DNA of 64,000 bases from a virus: the IMG/VR virus record IMGVR_UViG_3300031521_000033, positions 30,210-94,209 of that record; one strand, 5' to 3'. This document shows positions 39,831-49,892 of this stretch, piece by piece. Numbering within the stretch: position 1 is the stretch's first letter; each line of letters opens with the position of its first letter. The position numbers were made by a program, and so were the translations under genes. The notes beneath the pieces were generated by a model that saw only the letters and a program-made list of their open reading frames with translations, did not search any database and was not told the origin of the DNA.

Positions 39831-42119
39831 CTATATCTCAACTCCTACTTCAACCCTTTTAAATATTGTATCATCAATGTTACTGTCTATACTACATTGT
39901 CCCGTTCCTGTCCATGCTGAATTTAAAACCATTTGATAATTATAGATATTATTTAGGTGTGCTGTACCATCAAATGTAACATACGGGGATGTTTCACCAC
40001 TTACCCCATCAACTGTAAAACTTGCTCCATCTCCGGCAACAAATGTAAATTCTGTAACAACCTGTCCTTGTGCTCCTGCAATATATTTTAGTACTTCAAC
40101 TGGTGGTGATATAAATGTCAATGTATTATTTACAGTTATATTTACTAATGTTCCTGCTGCAATATTTGTTTCTGTTACTTGTTTCCAATCTCCAACTGTT
40201 GTTGATGTATTTATTGTCCTCCATTTTTCTGAACCAATGACCATATCTCCAACAAATGTTGATCCACTAATATGTGTTGAATTAGCTAAATATATAACAT
40301 CATTATAAATTACTGCCTCGTCTTTTGAATAACTCGTATTTGGTTGCCATAATGCAACAATTGCTCCTCGACTTGCAATGACATTCCAATATGCTGATTC
40401 TGTAATGTCATATGATGTTCCACTTGTATGTGCTATCATACATCTTATAATACTATTTCCATTTATTGTTATTTCATATTGACTATAATATCTTGTTGGT
40501 TGCCAATTTCCGATATACCCGATTGTTAATTCTTGCCAATCTGATAATGTAAATGTAGTTCCACTTGTATGTGCTGTTGTGCATTTATATAATTTATTAT
40601 CGTATGTAACCAGTTGATATAAAACATATGGTGTATTTATTGCCCACGTCGATGCTCCACCAACTATTGTTTTATTATCATATGTAAGATTACCATTTGT
40701 ATCTTCCCCAATTTTGTCTAATTCAGTTTTATTTGCATGAGTATGTTTATCTGCCCCAACTTCTTGTAGAGCATCTTCAACATTTGTTCCTGCAAAATAA
40801 CTTCCTGCATCTGTAATTGTTATATCATTTGCAGTATCTACCCCACCATTTGGGAATGCAATATCAAATGCACTCTGTACTTTATAGGCTGTTGTCGCCC
40901 CATTTAGCACAATTATTCGTCCAATTAATAATGCTTGAGATGATATTAACGATGGTAATACATTTGGCGGTATTGATGATTCTGCTTGTGCTTTTGTATA
41001 TTCTGCACTTCCTAATACAAGATAAATCTGATCTGTTCCAATATCTCGATAAATCCAATTTACATTGTACTTACCAGCATCTAATGTTGCCAGTGCTGTT
41101 CCATTATCGTATTGAGTATTATTATACTGCGTTACCGCTGTATACACCCAATTTGAACTTGAATGATAAAACTGCCATGTTGGTGCTGTCGATGATAGTA
41201 ATTCAGCTAAACTTATTGGTGTTAATGCAAACCATACAACTCCCAAACCAATCTGTATTAATCTTCCTGTAACTTCTGATATACCCAATCCACTTTCACG
41301 AGAAAATCTATCTGTGTCAGTTAATCTCTTTAATTCTTTTGATGCTGTCCCTTTTGCCGTATCATTCCAAGGTAATTTGCTTATAAAGTTACCCTGCCTA
41401 AATATTGATAATACAGGGATAATATCTTGATAAGTTATATCAACTTTATTAGCTAAATAATATTCCATTACTATATTAGGTGTTGTTCCAGTTAATCTTG
41501 CACATATGTAGTTAGTTGAATTATTAACTGGTGTTACTGTCTGTGCTACTCCTGTATAGCTTGCCAACGGTAATGCGGCTTCACCATCCGCATAAAAATT
41601 AAATACTCCCCCTGCAAATGTTATTGTTCCATTTCCATTATCTGTAACCGTTGGATAGGTTATAATTCCTGATTCTGTATAGTCATCTTTCCCAATTGTA
41701 TTTGCTAATGCTACATCTAATCCTGTGATGGCAGAAGTAGGGTGTGTATCAGCTGCACCCCTACCCTGTAAATCATTATGTATTCTAATTGCATCTGCAC
41801 CAACTGCTGAAAGTTTCCATACCACTGTTCCATCTGTAAATGTTGTTCCTTCAATTGATCCTGTTGGTTCAACAGTTCCACTTGTACCTGCTGTTGTACA
41901 TCTCCATACTCCCCAAAGTGGTATTGCAGTTGTTCTTACAATATCTTTTAGTGAATATGAAGTACCTGATTGCCACAATTTAAAATGTGCATTTGTTGAT
42001 GCATGTGCTACTGGTAATGCATTTGTATCGATATCATCCATCATTGTATTTAACTTTTCTCTGAGCGTTAAATCGGACGATTCTAATAACGTTAAACCTA
42101 AATTTGGTGTTGTTGTCAA
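39831..42119 (-). CDS. Tail fibre / adhesin with CBM5/12-like repeats
   Basis: 762 residues. Repeats of the form W-x-n-Y-x-n-(strand)-Y/C-x-n-HTSGTxF occur near 47-95, about 495-540, 543-588 and 593-645, resembling CBM5/12 chitin-type modules. The N-terminus (GLTLLESSDLTLREKLN) is typical of tail fibre attachment regions. It likely binds cell-wall or capsule glycans. Confidence 0.8.
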   Translation of the reverse strand: MTTTPNLGLTLLESSDLTLREKLNTMMDDIDTNALPVAHASTNAHFKLWQSGTSYSLKDIVRTTAIPLWGVWRCTTAGTSGTVEPTGSIEGTTFTDGTVVWKLSAVGADAIRIHNDLQGRGAADTHPTSAITGLDVALANTIGKDDYTESGIITYPTVTDNGNGTITFAGGVFNFYADGEAALPLASYTGVAQTVTPVNNSTNYICARLTGTTPNIVMEYYLANKVDITYQDIIPVLSIFRQGNFISKLPWNDTAKGTASKELKRLTDTDRFSRESGLGISEVTGRLIQIGLGVVWFALTPISLAELLSSTAPTWQFYHSSSNWVYTAVTQYNNTQYDNGTALATLDAGKYNVNWIYRDIGTDQIYLVLGSAEYTKAQAESSIPPNVLPSLISSQALLIGRIIVLNGATTAYKVQSAFDIAFPNGGVDTANDITITDAGSYFAGTNVEDALQEVGADKHTHANKTELDKIGEDTNGNLTYDNKTIVGGASTWAINTPYVLYQLVTYDNKLYKCTTAHTSGTTFTLSDWQELTIGYIGNWQPTRYYSQYEITINGNSIIRCMIAHTSGTSYDITESAYWNVIASRGAIVALWQPNTSYSKDEAVIYNDVIYLANSTHISGSTFVGDMVIGSEKWRTINTSTTVGDWKQVTETNIAAGTLVNITVNNTLTFISPPVEVLKYIAGAQGQVVTEFTFVAGDGASFTVDGVSGETSPYVTFDGTAHLNNIYNYQMVLNSAWTGTGQCSIDSNIDDTIFKRVEVGVEI

Positions 42120-42134
42120 TTAATTCACTCCTTA

Positions 42135-45100
42135 TTACGGTAATACTGTACCAATGCTCTGCATACCACCATTAACTATTTTATAGTAAACCGTTATTTT
42201 ACTTTTATCTGGATTAAAATATGACTGCAAAATAGTTCCATTTGGTAATGACAATTCAACTAAATCCGTATGCACCGCATTTACATCTATTATTCGATTT
42301 GATATAAAATATCTCTGTGGTATCCACGAGTTACCGTCTTTATCCATAATAGAATTAGCAGTATGATCCACAACTCTGCTACCGATAATAAACATTGGTT
42401 CATCTGAATAATTTACTAATATTTCAGATGATGAATAATCACCAGGGGGTAAAAATAACTTATCCGCAGTTCCGTATGAATTTATATATGTTGATATATT
42501 ACCTGCCTGATATTCTTCCTCCGTAAATATTCCAACAATGGATGGTGGTTGCATTTTTATATTTGTTTCTTGTGCGAATAATGATATAATACCATTTCTA
42601 TTTGTGTATACTTTGATATTAATTGGTTCATCCATTGCTGTTGGAAAATCGGAACATCTCTGTGTCCATGTATAGCTAAATGCCTGATAGCTTTTAATTG
42701 GGTAGTTATCATTTACAGTATTATATGTCATTCGTGTACTATTGTTTATTTTCAAACTATCCGGCAAAACTTGAAATGATTTCATATTATTTAAAATGTC
42801 CCTAGTTATATTATACCCTATATCTGTGTAAAAGTCAAGTGTTTTATTACTAGTTGACAATCTAACTAAATAATTACAGCCACTTTCAATTTCCTGATTT
42901 GATTCTTTTGCATACTGTTCAGTAAATTTATCCTGTGCCTCCATTACCAATACAAATCCATATGTAGATCCTCTTGAAACATTTTCATATAGCCCACCAG
43001 TATATCCATAATCTACAACATCTAAATAAGGTGAATATGTAGTATAATCATCTGATATTGTTGAATCGTCTTCTCCAACTCCTGTTAATCCATCTGCAAC
43101 TAGGGTTTTTGTCTGTACTATTGCATATGAACTAGGATATGCTTTTATTAGCAATGTTTTTGGTGGACTTGGTCTATTTGATCTATCGGTAGTTTCAATT
43201 GTAACAATTTTTGTATTGTCAAAATCCTCTGTTTCGTTTACACTTGCAGTCGTTATATTATACTGTTCAGTTGTGTATAATCCATTTTTACATACATATG
43301 TTTCTCCTGTAACATTTCTCATATAATCAGATCTCAAGAAAAATACTAAAGAATTTTTATTATGAGATGTTTTTACAGTATCGCATGCTCCTCTGATAAT
43401 GGAATATAATTTATAATTACCATTTGGTAGAATACTAATACCACGACATAACATTATTTCATCATCAATTTGAACCAATGTAGAAAATGCATAAATATCC
43501 TCTGAATTAACATAATTTGCAGGATCTAAATAATCATATGCATTAATTAATCTTTCAATTACATTACCATTTCCCATTTCAGTTACTTCTAATACTGTAT
43601 CAGCTAGTCCACTTGGAACAGGACTTGCTGCATTAGTTCTTAGGAAATAATTTGGTGCATGATCAGATACATCTACTTGCAATTCTGCTATTGCTGACCA
43701 TACAGATGTTTGATTAGTTGTAGTAAATTCAGTCCAACCTTGTGCTTTTCTCCATACATTCCACAATGTAGTAATTGCAGTTGGTCTTGAAGCTAATGCT
43801 GATACATACGTATTTCGACTCTTTGTTAATTCATATGGTAATTCTTTAAATCCATATATAGAGACTCCTGTAGGGTATAATATTATTTCATTCCACCCAC
43901 TACCTGTTGCTGTTGTGTATGATTGTGTGTTAAACCCAAATACATCCTCAATTGCAGATATCTTTATTGAATTTGCATTTAATTCCCCCAACTCAACTGA
44001 TGTTGTCCTCATAACCATATTAGCTACTCCATATATATCCCAATTGAGTAAAAATGGTGATCCAATTCTAAGGTAACTTAATGTTCGATTTGCTTCTATA
44101 TTTACAGATGCAAGTGGATACCCATTTGATGTCTGTTCTCTTACTGCCGCCGCAACAACATTTTTAACAACTGTAAAGAACGGATATTCATAACTCTTTG
44201 TTGAAACCGTATCCGTTATTTTAATATTAGCTGGATCATTATACGGAATAGTGCTATTTTCATAGTCATTTGTTGAATCTGTAAATTGTATGGAAGTTGT
44301 TGATACTGTTTCAGACCAATCCAACCTTGTAAATTCGCACGAAACACAATTTGAAGTATTTGCAACGGGTAAACTTTTTACATCATAGTCATTTCTAATG
44401 AGTTTAAATGTTAGTTTTCCTGTAGTTGGTTCTACGTATTTTACTCCATTTATATGTGTCATTATCTTATCAATTAAATCTGCCGATTTTATTACATCAT
44501 TTATTTGACCAGATATTCCCAATTCCTCATCTTTGCATGTTTGCCCAAGAGCCATCAATGAATCAATATCTAAATCATTTGTATCTTCATTTAATGCCCA
44601 ATCTGCATTTGTATAAATATCATATAATACTTCTGCCGGATTTGCCTCTAACCCAATTGCTTCAAATCCTAATTTATTTGGGATATTTACAACTTCAACC
44701 CACGTCTCTGGTATGGATGACTGTTTCCCTATATATGCTTTTGGTACAACTATTGTAAGAAATTTTCTATATAGTGGAGTTAGTCCCCGTAATGACGTTT
44801 GAATTGAACTTGCATTCATCTGTGATATCATCCACGGATCGGCTGTTTGATACTCATCACCAAAATATATACGCATATCACCAACAAATCCACCACCTTC
44901 ATCAACTCCACCAAACAGATCTGGTTTGTTAATGTGGGCAACTACACCCCCGTGATTATTTGGCTTTGTAGCAACGCTGCTGGACCATATTGCCGCCATA
45001 TCTGATTCTTCTGTGACAGTACTATATGCATTCATCCATATACTTTTAATGCCAATATTATCTCCTGTCCAGCATACCATAAACTGATAACCTAGATAAT

Positions 45101-45578
45101 ATTTAAATCCTTTTTGAATTGTTGTTTTCAGCATCCTTCCATTTATGAGCCATGATAATAACCATGTAAACAATGCATTGATTAATGGACCTGTCAAATC
45201 ATCTTTAACTGTTCCCGGACCCGATGTTGACCCTACCCCTCCAGTAGTGGATACAGGTTGACCAGGATTTGAATGTCCAGTTATTACACTTGAAATATAT
45301 GAAATTATTAAGGAAAAAACTAAAGCTTTAGCATTAAAGGAAGAATGTGCTGAATATTCTTCGGTGTACGCCCTTGATGAGAAGTCCCCAAAGTAGGCTA
45401 CAAGAGGACTTTTTATCATTGCCCTACCAAATACTACTGGAACACTATTTCCTATCTTTGTTGCCCCTTCTGTAACGTTTAAATCAGATGGATCTTCACT
45501 GCTTGCTGTTGATCTCTTATTTACAAATGCCATTGCAAGTGTGGATAAAGACCATCCAAGTAGATTATTTATATTCAA
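42135..45578 (-). CDS. Tail tip / central fibre protein, gpJ-like
   Basis: 1147 residues. The start has a Gly-rich hydrophobic region (about 70-145) after IGNSVPVVFGRA, seen in tail-tip hub proteins, followed by beta-rich domains. Its place after the gpL-like gene and before the adhesins fits the gpJ/GTA-tip role: closing the tail tube and contacting the receptor. Confidence 0.75.
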   Translation of the reverse strand: MNINNLLGWSLSTLAMAFVNKRSTASSEDPSDLNVTEGATKIGNSVPVVFGRAMIKSPLVAYFGDFSSRAYTEEYSAHSSFNAKALVFSLIISYISSVITGHSNPGQPVSTTGGVGSTSGPGTVKDDLTGPLINALFTWLLSWLINGRMLKTTIQKGFKYYLGYQFMVCWTGDNIGIKSIWMNAYSTVTEESDMAAIWSSSVATKPNNHGGVVAHINKPDLFGGVDEGGGFVGDMRIYFGDEYQTADPWMISQMNASSIQTSLRGLTPLYRKFLTIVVPKAYIGKQSSIPETWVEVVNIPNKLGFEAIGLEANPAEVLYDIYTNADWALNEDTNDLDIDSLMALGQTCKDEELGISGQINDVIKSADLIDKIMTHINGVKYVEPTTGKLTFKLIRNDYDVKSLPVANTSNCVSCEFTRLDWSETVSTTSIQFTDSTNDYENSTIPYNDPANIKITDTVSTKSYEYPFFTVVKNVVAAAVREQTSNGYPLASVNIEANRTLSYLRIGSPFLLNWDIYGVANMVMRTTSVELGELNANSIKISAIEDVFGFNTQSYTTATGSGWNEIILYPTGVSIYGFKELPYELTKSRNTYVSALASRPTAITTLWNVWRKAQGWTEFTTTNQTSVWSAIAELQVDVSDHAPNYFLRTNAASPVPSGLADTVLEVTEMGNGNVIERLINAYDYLDPANYVNSEDIYAFSTLVQIDDEIMLCRGISILPNGNYKLYSIIRGACDTVKTSHNKNSLVFFLRSDYMRNVTGETYVCKNGLYTTEQYNITTASVNETEDFDNTKIVTIETTDRSNRPSPPKTLLIKAYPSSYAIVQTKTLVADGLTGVGEDDSTISDDYTTYSPYLDVVDYGYTGGLYENVSRGSTYGFVLVMEAQDKFTEQYAKESNQEIESGCNYLVRLSTSNKTLDFYTDIGYNITRDILNNMKSFQVLPDSLKINNSTRMTYNTVNDNYPIKSYQAFSYTWTQRCSDFPTAMDEPINIKVYTNRNGIISLFAQETNIKMQPPSIVGIFTEEEYQAGNISTYINSYGTADKLFLPPGDYSSSEILVNYSDEPMFIIGSRVVDHTANSIMDKDGNSWIPQRYFISNRIIDVNAVHTDLVELSLPNGTILQSYFNPDKSKITVYYKIVNGGMQSIGTVLP

Positions 45579-45603
45579 GTATTATCACTTCCTTATATTT
45601 ACA

Positions 45604-46482
45604 TTAAAGGCTAATTTTCCCAACTGCACAATCTGTATCTCTAATTACCATTGAGTTGTCGATCCAGTACTGTCCCCCACCTAGTTTATTCTTAACGCTG
45701 TCAGTAGGAGGGCAATAACATACACCCGTAAAATTATCTGTATTATGAAACTTTTCCGCACACATTGTAAATAGACCATTACATCCCAATGATACTGTAA
45801 ATATACCTGTTATTGCTGATGTTGCAAAAGGATACTTAACTGTAACTGATCCAACTTTCTTGCTTGCCGTCACACATCTTATGTTAGAATCAAGCCTCAA
45901 TATTCCACCAATAAGATAATCATCATCAAATTGTTTAAGGTCATCTGAATATAATGTTAATCCTTTTATATCTGATATTCTGCAAGTTGTTGTAAAATTA
46001 CTTTCTGTTAATCCACATATATGATCATAAATAACATTATTACAATAATATTGTAACTTACCACGAGGAACTTCTTTTTCCAGATAGTTTTCAATTGTAA
46101 CTGTTATTTCTGCCTGTACCGCACTAAACTTTACCTGACTTACTCTACCTCGCATAATTGTATCAATATCTGACGTATCTGACCCATGTATTCTAAATAT
46201 CGATAATTTTACTTTTCCCTGTTCCGGCGGCGCACCATGATATAAAATTGCAACGTTATTATTTAGTTCTGTATATACCGTTATCGTTTCCATCCCGGTT
46301 GGCTTTATTGACGACCGCTGAATAAACTGTGAATAGAATACCTCTTGTTCTCCATCTACTGATAATGTTATATCATGATCTGCTGATGTATAATTATAAT
46401 TTATACCATTGTAACTAAATCTGTAACACTCAAATGGGTTTCCATCATACTCCGAATACTCATATGTTTGCAAATTACTCAT
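45604..46482 (-). CDS. Tail tip hub protein, gpL/BR0599-like
   Basis: 292 residues. The C-terminal half has YYCNNVIYDHICGL, TTCRI and LGCNGLFTMCAEKFHNTDNFTG, matching the BR0599/DUF2163 pattern seen in gene-transfer agents and many siphoviruses. In lambda gpL the matching cysteines hold a 4Fe-4S cluster, so a cluster is possible here. It should form part of the tail-tip hub. Confidence 0.75.
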   Translation of the reverse strand: MSNLQTYEYSEYDGNPFECYRFSYNGINYNYTSADHDITLSVDGEQEVFYSQFIQRSSIKPTGMETITVYTELNNNVAILYHGAPPEQGKVKLSIFRIHGSDTSDIDTIMRGRVSQVKFSAVQAEITVTIENYLEKEVPRGKLQYYCNNVIYDHICGLTESNFTTTCRISDIKGLTLYSDDLKQFDDDYLIGGILRLDSNIRCVTASKKVGSVTVKYPFATSAITGIFTVSLGCNGLFTMCAEKFHNTDNFTGVCYCPPTDSVKNKLGGGQYWIDNSMVIRDTDCAVGKISL

Positions 46483-46485
46483 TGA

Positions 46486-47709
46486 TCATATCTCCTTCAT
46501 TGCCAAAGTTACATTTGCAATTGTTGTTGTACTATACTTTACTTCAAGTTCATCTGATGTCAATCTGTAACGACATAAATATGAAACCATTTTTATATTA
46601 TTAATATTTATACTTTCATCTAATCCTGACATCAATAATTTTCCATGCACCACGCCATCTATATCTGTATATGTTGTATATGCTGTAATATTATATATTC
46701 TTGTTGTATAATCTTCTAAAAATATTATAATTGTCTTTCTGTTTTTATTTGATGCGTAATATAAATAATACTGACTGAACTCAACCGATATGTAAGAAGA
46801 ACCATTTACAATGTCTTTATCTATATTTAGATCATTAAGCCATGTTGGTGCATAAAACGGAATTAATTGCCCCTTAACCCTAAAAAAGAATCTTTCTATA
46901 TTATCTGCTTCCTCTAACTGTGTTGTCATAATATCCATACTTCGATGTTCAGATATTATGGTACTTTTTACATAGTATGAAAATGGACCTGTTTCATTAT
47001 CCAGTTTGTCTGCATTTTTTGTATGCCCTAAAGATATGTCATCCCCCCATGTTGGTTCAATATTCAATATCTCTAAGGCATTATATTTTTCATCCATCGT
47101 ATAGGTCGGCCTATCCGGTGTATATGATATATTAGTAGTATAATCATAGAAAGCAGGTATTGATGGAAATGTAGGATCAACAATTATCTCAAAATTCATT
47201 GTCATATTTGTATCATTTGAAAACATCGCCGCCATACTGTCTTCTGGCTGTACAACTGCCTGCATAACGGGAAGTACCATATTTCCGGCCTCTTTAACAG
47301 AAGATATATATTTCTTAACCCTAATACTGCCGTCTTGGTTATATGCTAATATATCATAGTATGCCCCTGATGAAGCACTACTGTCCCCATAATAAAACCA
47401 ACATGAACTTGATCCTCTAAATCCCCATAACCTTTTTGGTGGTACTTTTAAATAGAACGCCCCCACCGCAATATCTTCGCGTAGTTCAGTTGCCCTGTGC
47501 CACATTGGTATATACATAACGCTATTTTGCTGATTTGATGTGAGCATTCTCAAATACTGTGCTTCCCACGCAGCGGTACTTGTATACTTATATGACAGAT
47601 ATCGTCTTGGTATGGATCGTAATGCACTACGTTGCTCACTACCATCAAAGGCTGTTATAATGTCCGTCTTAAACTGAAATTTCTCAACTATCTGATCTTC
47701 ATCTGCCAT
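46486..47709 (-). CDS. Tail tip structural protein
   Basis: 407 residues. The N-terminal block FDGSEQRSALRSIPRRYLSYKYT is the kind seen in distal tail/tip proteins that sit before gpL-like genes. The rest is beta-rich with no enzymatic motif. Virion protein, exact position inferred from order. Confidence 0.65.
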   Translation of the reverse strand: MADEDQIVEKFQFKTDIITAFDGSEQRSALRSIPRRYLSYKYTSTAAWEAQYLRMLTSNQQNSVMYIPMWHRATELREDIAVGAFYLKVPPKRLWGFRGSSSCWFYYGDSSASSGAYYDILAYNQDGSIRVKKYISSVKEAGNMVLPVMQAVVQPEDSMAAMFSNDTNMTMNFEIIVDPTFPSIPAFYDYTTNISYTPDRPTYTMDEKYNALEILNIEPTWGDDISLGHTKNADKLDNETGPFSYYVKSTIISEHRSMDIMTTQLEEADNIERFFFRVKGQLIPFYAPTWLNDLNIDKDIVNGSSYISVEFSQYYLYYASNKNRKTIIIFLEDYTTRIYNITAYTTYTDIDGVVHGKLLMSGLDESININNIKMVSYLCRYRLTSDELEVKYSTTTIANVTLAMKEI

Positions 47710-47719
47710 TTTATACCTC

Positions 47720-48682
47720 CTACCAACTTGGACTCAGTGAAAATACATACGGGTTATTGTCCGCATCTGGTTGCGGTCCTACTGGTGGATCTCCACCGTT
47801 TGCAGGTATATTATATATTAATAAATTTAATATATACATTATCATCCATGGTTCATATACTGGTCTATTATTTATAGTTTCACCAGTTGCTTGCATTGGT
47901 AATAATGCTGGATATAATAAATTTGTCACTAATGCTAATAATATACCATATGAAAATTCTATAATTTCTCCCTTTAGATCATCTGCAATGGTTTCCACTA
48001 TTTTAGTAGTATCATAATACAGTATATTAGGATATAATGTTGAATACACAATTCTAGTAACATCATTTATAAGTGTATTAAATATATCATCAAAGGTAAC
48101 TGTACCTGTAATTGGTAATGTTTGTTCTGCGATCTCTTCACCATAATACGCGCCACTCGGCAACACCCAATGAAATATACTATTTATATAACTATCAAAC
48201 TGTCCCCACATAATACCCTGAGTGTAGCTTGGATAAGTCTCATATCTCATCAGAGCATACATGAAAATTGTTCTATATGTATGTGCTCCGGTTAACACCA
48301 TTATAAACTGATGAGATTCATATATACCAAATTCTATATCTAAATCTCCCCATGTTAGTATATTCTCTGCTGTTGTTATATTTCCTAAGTTATCTGTAAC
48401 CACGAACTGCTTTTCAACTATATTAAACACATATGTATATCCTGTTGTTAGTGCCAATGGAGATGAGGGAGATTTTATACTCCCCAAAGGTACTTCTAAT
48501 CCATCCCGTTCTGCTAATGTTACGGTGTCCCCATAGTAAGTTATTGGCAAATAATAACCGAGTGAATCTGCAGTCAATATTCTTGTTCCGGTTACGGTGT
48601 CCATATTGTCAGCTACAAATGATTTTGAGTCTATAATATTCATAGTGGGCATTAATAAAACTCCGTCATATGATACTGTCAT
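47720..48682 (-). CDS. Virion structural protein, tail region (320 aa)
   Basis: Mixed beta first half and a more hydrophobic C-terminal half (about 225-285: IVETIADDL..FSYGILLALVTNLLYPALL). Could contact the membrane. No family recognised. Confidence 0.65.
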   Translation of the reverse strand: MTVSYDGVLLMPTMNIIDSKSFVADNMDTVTGTRILTADSLGYYLPITYYGDTVTLAERDGLEVPLGSIKSPSSPLALTTGYTYVFNIVEKQFVVTDNLGNITTAENILTWGDLDIEFGIYESHQFIMVLTGAHTYRTIFMYALMRYETYPSYTQGIMWGQFDSYINSIFHWVLPSGAYYGEEIAEQTLPITGTVTFDDIFNTLINDVTRIVYSTLYPNILYYDTTKIVETIADDLKGEIIEFSYGILLALVTNLLYPALLPMQATGETINNRPVYEPWMIMYILNLLIYNIPANGGDPPVGPQPDADNNPYVFSLSPSW

Positions 48683-48695
48683 CCTACTTTGCCCC

Positions 48696-49892
48696 CTATT
48701 CCTGCTTTACTCCTAAACCGTCATATCCAAATATTCCCCCTCGGCGTGTCATAGGTAATGCCTGGTGTATTTCCCCGGAAACAGGATAATTTATTGTATA
48801 TGCTTTAGCTGGTGCTATATTATATGTTGATATAAAATATATATCTGGAATAACACCAACCGGACTAAATACACGCAATCCGTCTGGATCTCTTATTACA
48901 CTAAGCATCAATGATAGATCAACTGTAACACAGTTAAGTGTATTGGCATTCCGTCCCTGATCAGATGATGTCTGTGATTGAAAATTTCCCCAATGAGGAA
49001 CTTTTGGAACCCATGTTCCAGTTAACCCGACGGTTCTTAATGGCATACCCATTTGTTTACCTGTATAGCATATAGCATTTCCTGATACAATTGCACCACT
49101 AGATGCCCAAATAATATAACCTCTACTAGGCGCATCATCCATATCAATTCTTAAAAATGTTGATGCATTTGATGTTGTACTAAATATTGGAATTAATTCT
49201 GGTTCTAAACTTAAGGCTTTCTGGATATCCGTTCCAGTAGTCAGTGTTGCTGGTGTCATTGTGTAGGAATTAGCTGTCGCACTTAAAAATGCCCCTCCAG
49301 TCCATACTCCTGATTTTTTAACATTACCAAATGCCATATGTTGAAACACACCATTTGTAACAATTGATACTAAAATTACTGGATTTGTGCTTGTTGTAAT
49401 CGCATTTAAATAAACATCATGGGACAGCCCACTAATCATAGCTAATCCAACACCAACTGGATCTCCTGTATTATCCGTTGTCTTGTACTTTGGAACATCT
49501 GCCTGTGCAAACCAATTATCCGCACCAGATGAATATGCACTTGATGCAGTACACCCAACTCCAAATATCCTATTATCTGCCGTTGGTAGAGCATTTACAT
49601 AATTACCATTACCATCTAAATGTGCTGGCATGGTGTACCAAGTTGACAAGTCTACTCCTAGTTTCTGTCTTTTGAATATCTGATACCCATTTGCACTACG
49701 TAAATTAATATGTGTAGATCCATTTGGGGAAACAATGCAACATTTATTCCCGTCTGATGTCTGTTTATTAATAATATCTAAATCAGCTACTGGTGCTTGA
49801 GCTGATGTCCATGCATTCGCTAATGCAAAATCATATATCTTCTGCATTAAATCATTTGAGGTTGTTACCCCTGTATATTTAACAACTGCCAC
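48696..49892 (-). CDS. Virion structural protein (398 aa)
   Basis: Begins MAVVKYTGVTTSNDLMQKIYDFAL, similar in layout to the next two upstream genes (TSNDL helix, INLRSANGY strand, then long beta domains). Likely a tail-associated structural or base-plate protein. No enzymatic motif. Confidence 0.65.
   Translation of the reverse strand: MAVVKYTGVTTSNDLMQKIYDFALANAWTSAQAPVADLDIINKQTSDGNKCCIVSPNGSTHINLRSANGYQIFKRQKLGVDLSTWYTMPAHLDGNGNYVNALPTADNRIFGVGCTASSAYSSGADNWFAQADVPKYKTTDNTGDPVGVGLAMISGLSHDVYLNAITTSTNPVILVSIVTNGVFQHMAFGNVKKSGVWTGGAFLSATANSYTMTPATLTTGTDIQKALSLEPELIPIFSTTSNASTFLRIDMDDAPSRGYIIWASSGAIVSGNAICYTGKQMGMPLRTVGLTGTWVPKVPHWGNFQSQTSSDQGRNANTLNCVTVDLSLMLSVIRDPDGLRVFSPVGVIPDIYFISTYNIAPAKAYTINYPVSGEIHQALPMTRRGGIFGYDGLGVKQE

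Noticed and set aside
42810-42838. TTGACT-17-TATAAT inside the gpJ-like gene (minus strand)
   Set aside because: It is deep in a large structural gene with no gene start nearby, so it is most likely a chance match in AT-rich DNA.
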